From: Bacteroidota bacterium
GTDB taxonomy: Bacteria > Bacteroidota > Bacteroidia > UKL13-3
Direction of reading: 5' to 3'
DNA: 64,000 nucleotides
Assembly: GCA_027491355.1 (NCBI GenBank)
Contig: JAIXWI010000005.1
Location: forward strand, 81,537 to 145,536
Part shown: positions 60,953 to 64,000 of the stretch, piece by piece
How positions within the stretch are numbered: position 1 is the stretch's first letter
Layout of the letters: every line of letters starts with the position of its first letter
Made by a program: the position numbers and the translations under genes
The notes under the pieces: model-generated
The model's input: the letters and a program-made list of their open reading frames with translations, nothing else
The model's database searches: none
Told to the model about the DNA's origin: nothing

Positions 60953-62734
60953 TTATTTTTTTACTGAAATACTCAATTCTGTTAACTGTTTTTCTGCAAT
61001 TTCTGATGGGGCGTCAATCATTAAATCGCGGCCAGAATTGTTTTTAGGGAAAGCAATAAAATCTCGGATTGATTCTGCGCCTCCAAACAAAGAGCATAAC
61101 CTGTCAAAGCCAAAAGCAATCCCTGCATGAGGTGGAGCACCGTATTCAAAAGCATTCATTAAAAAACCAAATTGGGCTTGTGCCTCTTCATTACTAAAAC
61201 CCAAAAGCGTAAACATTTTTTGCTGTAATGTTTTATTAAAAATACGCACTGAACCTCCTCCAACTTCTACACCATTGATCACCATGTCATAAGCATTGGC
61301 TCTTGGGCTTTCGTAAGTGGCATCTAATTTACCTGCTGCCATCAAGCTCAACATTTCGTCTATTTGTTGAACATCACTTGGCTTAGGCGAGGTAAAAGGA
61401 TGGTGCATGGCAAAGAACCTACCCTCTTCTTCAATGAATTCGAGGAGCGGAAAATCCATTACCCATAAACATGAAAAAGTATTTTTATCTCTTAGGCCCA
61501 ATTGCGAACCCATTTCTAAACGCAATTCATTCAAAGCTTTTCTGGTTCTGTGTTTTTCACCAGCTAAAATTAAAATTAAATCGCCGGGTTCAGCTTGCAT
61601 TTCTTTGGCCCATGATTTCAATGCGTTTTCATCATAAAATTTATCAACGCTTGATTTTACAGTGCCATCATCATTCACCCTAGCATATACCAAACCTGTT
61701 GCACCAATTTGCGGCCGCTTCACAAAATCAGTCAATTCATCCAATTGCTTGCGGGTATAACTGGCTGCATTTTTAGCACAAATACCAACTACCAATTCTG
61801 CTTCATCAAATACCTTGAAACCTTTGTTTTTAACCAAATCATTCAATTCAACAAAACGCATATCAAAACGGGTGTCAGGTTTATCGCTGCCATAATATTT
61901 CATGGCATCGGCATACGTCATTCTTGGTACACTAGCTATATCAATGCCTTTTACTTTTTGAAATAAATGACGCACCAATCCTTCAAACATATTCAATACA
62001 TCTTCCTGTTCCACAAAACTCATTTCACAATCTATTTGTGTGAACTCTGGCTGCCTATCGGCCCGTAAATCTTCGTCTCTGAAACATTTTACTATTTGGT
62101 AATACTTATCAAAACCGCCAACCATGAGCAATTGCTTGAATGTTTGTGGCGATTGTGGCAAGGCATAAAATTGTCCGGGATTCATTCTGCTTGGCACCAC
62201 AAAATCTCTGGCACCTTCAGGAGTTGATTTAATTAAAACAGGTGTTTCTACTTCAATAAAATCTTGGGCATCTAAGTAATTTCTAGTTTGTTTAGCTACT
62301 TGGTGACGCAATTGCAAGTTAGCCCTAACTGAAGCCCTGCGCAGGTCGAGGTACCTGTATTTCATGCGCAATTCATCTCCGCCATCTGTATTTTCTTCAA
62401 TGGTAAATGGTGGCGTAGCTGAAGGATTTAATACCTCTATTGCTTGAACCATGATTTCTATATCACCTGTAGGCAATTGTTGGTTTTTGTTTTCACGCTC
62501 TTTCACAATTCCTTTTACTTGCAACACATACTCACGACCCAACTTTCTGGCTTGTTCGCACAATTCAGCATCTTGATCCATGTTAAATGCCAATTGGGTA
62601 ATGCCATAACGGTCTCTTAAATCAATAAAAGTCATGCCTCCTAAATCTCTGCTTCTTTGTATCCATCCGCTCAAAGTCACTTGATTGCCTGCATGCGCCA
62701 GGCGCAATTCTCCGCATGTATTCGTTCTGTACAT
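60953..62734 (-). CDS. aspS: Aspartyl-tRNA synthetase (bacterial type)
   Basis: Class IIb synthetase charging tRNA-Asp. The track starts at TTG 62779; ATG 62734 ([19 protein letters not shown]) matches the conserved bacterial N-terminus and gives 593 aa. N-terminal OB fold with [18 protein letters not shown]; motif 2 [19 protein letters not shown]; a GAD insertion domain (about 290-425) typical of bacterial AspS; motif 3 [15 protein letters not shown]. The discriminating bacterial-type length and the GAD domain argue for a discriminating or non-discriminating bacterial AspS; with asnS present, it is probably discriminating. Confidence 0.96.
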   Translation of the reverse strand: MYRTNTCGELRLAHAGNQVTLSGWIQRSRDLGGMTFIDLRDRYGITQLAFNMDQDAELCEQARKLGREYVLQVKGIVKERENKNQQLPTGDIEIMVQAIEVLNPSATPPFTIEENTDGGDELRMKYRYLDLRRASVRANLQLRHQVAKQTRNYLDAQDFIEVETPVLIKSTPEGARDFVVPSRMNPGQFYALPQSPQTFKQLLMVGGFDKYYQIVKCFRDEDLRADRQPEFTQIDCEMSFVEQEDVLNMFEGLVRHLFQKVKGIDIASVPRMTYADAMKYYGSDKPDTRFDMRFVELNDLVKNKGFKVFDEAELVVGICAKNAASYTRKQLDELTDFVKRPQIGATGLVYARVNDDGTVKSSVDKFYDENALKSWAKEMQAEPGDLILILAGEKHRTRKALNELRLEMGSQLGLRDKNTFSCLWVMDFPLLEFIEEEGRFFAMHHPFTSPKPSDVQQIDEMLSLMAAGKLDATYESPRANAYDMVINGVEVGGGSVRIFNKTLQQKMFTLLGFSNEEAQAQFGFLMNAFEYGAPPHAGIAFGFDRLCSLFGGAESIRDFIAFPKNNSGRDLMIDAPSEIAEKQLTELSISVKK

Positions 62735-62863
62735 AGTATTTATTCTGTCGTCAATGAATGCGCAAGTTAAGAAAGGCAAATTGCATCACAAAGTAGAATT
62801 GAAAGGCCACATTTTTTATTGCTGAAATAGCCTAATTTCGCTCAGCGAATGGCTGCAAAATAA

Positions 62864-63310
62864 ATGGAAACACTACTTTTTACGGATGAATGGTTTATGA
62901 AAGAAGCCCTCAAAGAGGCCCAAAAGGCTTTTGAGGAAGGGGAAGTACCTGTAGGAGCCGTGGTGGTTTTAGACAACAAAATCATAGGCAAAGGGCATAA
63001 CCTAACCGAGCGTTTGCATGATGTAACCGCACATGCCGAAATGCAAGCCATTACAGCTGCAGCCAATTACTTAGGAGCTAAATACCTCACCGAATGTAAA
63101 TTGTATGTAAGCTTAGAGCCATGTAACATGTGCGCTGGCGCAATTTACTGGGCACAATTGGGCGAACTCATAATTGGAGCACCTGATACCAAGCGAGGGT
63201 TTATGGCAACTGGATCAAAAATGCTGCATCCAAAAACGTTGGTTAAGAAGGGTATATTGGAAGATGCTTGCGCCAATTTGATGAAAGATTTTTTTAAACA
63301 ATTGCGTTAA
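62864..63310 (+). CDS. tadA: tRNA-specific adenosine deaminase TadA
   Basis: Zinc deaminase that converts A34 to inosine in tRNA-Arg(ACG). The 148-aa product has the catalytic HAEMQAI (zinc His and proton-shuttle Glu) and the two zinc Cys in LEPCNMCAGAI, with EEGEVPVGAVVVLDN upstream and LHPKTLVKKGILEDACANLMKDFF at the C-terminus as in TadA. Divergent from aspS across 129 bp; TAATTTCG (62833-62840) may be its -7 element. A broader nucleoside/guanine deaminase activity is less likely given the C-terminal motif. Confidence 0.92.
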   Translation: METLLFTDEWFMKEALKEAQKAFEEGEVPVGAVVVLDNKIIGKGHNLTERLHDVTAHAEMQAITAAANYLGAKYLTECKLYVSLEPCNMCAGAIYWAQLGELIIGAPDTKRGFMATGSKMLHPKTLVKKGILEDACANLMKDFFKQLR

Positions 63311-63372
63311 AACAAATGGGTTCCATTTGGGTTGATTATATTTGAAAACTTTAACATTAATAGAATACAATT

Positions 63373-63981
63373 ATGGCATTTGAATTACCCGCACTCGGAT
63401 ACGAGTACAACAGCCTGGAGCCGCATATTGATGCCCGCACCATGGAAATTCACCACAGCAAACACCACAATGCATATGTTACCAATTTAAACAATGCATT
63501 GGCTGGAACACCAGCAGCAGATTTGAGTTTAGAAGAAATTTGTAAAAACATTGGTCAATACCCAGTTGCTGTGCGCAACAATGGGGGTGGACACTACAAC
63601 CACAGTTTGTTCTGGACTTTATTGAGCAACAATGGTGGAAGCCCTTCAGCTGCATTGATGACTGCCATTGAAAATGATTTAGGTGGCATGGATGCTTTTA
63701 AAACAGCATTTAACAACGCTGCTGCTACTCGTTTTGGCTCAGGTTGGGCTTGGTTGAGTGTAAATGCCGATAAAAAATTGGTAGTTTCTTCTACGCCAAA
63801 CCAAGACAATCCTTTAATGGACATTGCCGAGGTAAAAGGTACTCCAATTTTAGGATTGGATGTTTGGGAACATGCATATTATTTACATTACCAAAACAGA
63901 AGACCTGATTACATTTCAGCATTTTGGAATGTGATCAACTGGAACGAAGTGAACCGTCGTTTTGAACAAGCAACTAAATAG
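63373..63981 (+). CDS. sodA: Superoxide dismutase (Fe/Mn family)
   Basis: Detoxifies superoxide. The 202-aa product has metal ligands His in [13 protein letters not shown] (about residue 27), His in [10 protein letters not shown], and Asp/His in [15 protein letters not shown]. The GGGHYNHS and TPNQDNPLM motifs (Gly and Gln in the positions that typically indicate Mn or cambialistic use) favour MnSOD, though metal use cannot be settled from sequence. No signal peptide, so cytoplasmic. TATATTTG at 63337-63344 matches TAnnTTTG exactly, 28 bp before the ATG, but no convincing -33 is seen. Confidence 0.95.
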   Translation: MAFELPALGYEYNSLEPHIDARTMEIHHSKHHNAYVTNLNNALAGTPAADLSLEEICKNIGQYPVAVRNNGGGHYNHSLFWTLLSNNGGSPSAALMTAIENDLGGMDAFKTAFNNAAATRFGSGWAWLSVNADKKLVVSSTPNQDNPLMDIAEVKGTPILGLDVWEHAYYLHYQNRRPDYISAFWNVINWNEVNRRFEQATK

Positions 63982-64000
63982 TTCATTGCTTCAAAACCCA

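Noticed and set aside
1-64000. Mobile elements, CRISPR arrays, prophage, toxin-antitoxin or defence systems
   Set aside because: No transposase, integrase, regular spaced repeats or known defence gene found; all long ORFs have housekeeping, surface or transport assignments.

Overview
This AT-rich window comes from a Bacteroidota chromosome, probably an environmental, free-living lineage. The evidence is GldH, a type A T9SS tail on two proteins and a CHU_C-type (type B) tail on another, Bacteroidota-restricted families (IPExxxVDY, DUF2480, DUF3127), a short primary sigma factor without region 1.1, an absence of Shine-Dalgarno sequences, and recurrent TAnnTTTG-like -7 elements. I would not assign it below phylum. 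Coding density is very high. No tRNA, rRNA, CRISPR, insertion sequence, prophage or integrase is visible, so this looks like core chromosome rather than an island.

Layout. 1-7049: 3' part of a fused alpha/beta 2-oxoacid dehydrogenase E1, purL, tatC, rpiB, a MeaB-type GTPase, and an FMN reductase. 7051-9995 (minus): gldH, a PSP1/RicT-like protein, and DNA polymerase III delta'. 10117-15156: a tiny zinc-ribbon protein, yifB/comM, an MsbA-like ABC exporter, a GT9 glycosyltransferase, and feoA. 15156-24239: feoB, rpoD with a clear terminator, an SpmA-SpmB fusion, an LD-carboxypeptidase, a mannose-1-phosphate guanylyltransferase, and recQ. 24307-32406: a Kup potassium transporter, a methyltransferase, a YfhO-like membrane protein, an NrnA-like DHH phosphoesterase, and two FKBP-type prolyl isomerases ending in a terminator. 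32432-37432 (minus): a GH3-family protein, a 40-bp perfect palindrome, an unrecognised 122-aa protein, and a large type B T9SS cargo. 37490-39357: a thioesterase and a beta-helix lipoprotein.

39398-44563 is the most distinctive block. A cobalamin riboswitch with its own promoter leads into a TonB-dependent receptor, two surface proteins with type A T9SS tails (one DUF4465-like), and a YncE/BtuG-like beta-propeller lipoprotein. Together these look like a vitamin B12 capture-and-import operon that uses T9SS-secreted accessory proteins. The MeaB GTPase at the left end, a chaperone of B12-dependent methylmalonyl-CoA mutase, suggests one use for the vitamin.

44560-51389 is an eight-gene minus-strand run (mscS, Glu/Leu dehydrogenase, anmK, a TrpF-like protein without the catalytic Cys, DUF2480, a lipoprotein, pyruvate kinase, IPExxxVDY protein). 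It is divergent from acpP-fabF-rnc. The end holds truA, a glycosyltransferase, asnS, an outer-membrane barrel protein, a Ppx/GppA phosphatase, a GNAT/FemAB-like protein, a DUF3127 protein with an SSB-like tail, aspS, tadA and sodA.

Most lines of the ORF track are antisense or out-of-frame shadows and were left out. Several track starts (TTG codons) were moved to better internal starts; the reason is given in each entry. The only stretch over 300 bp without a gene is 39358-39715, which holds the riboswitch and its expression platform.
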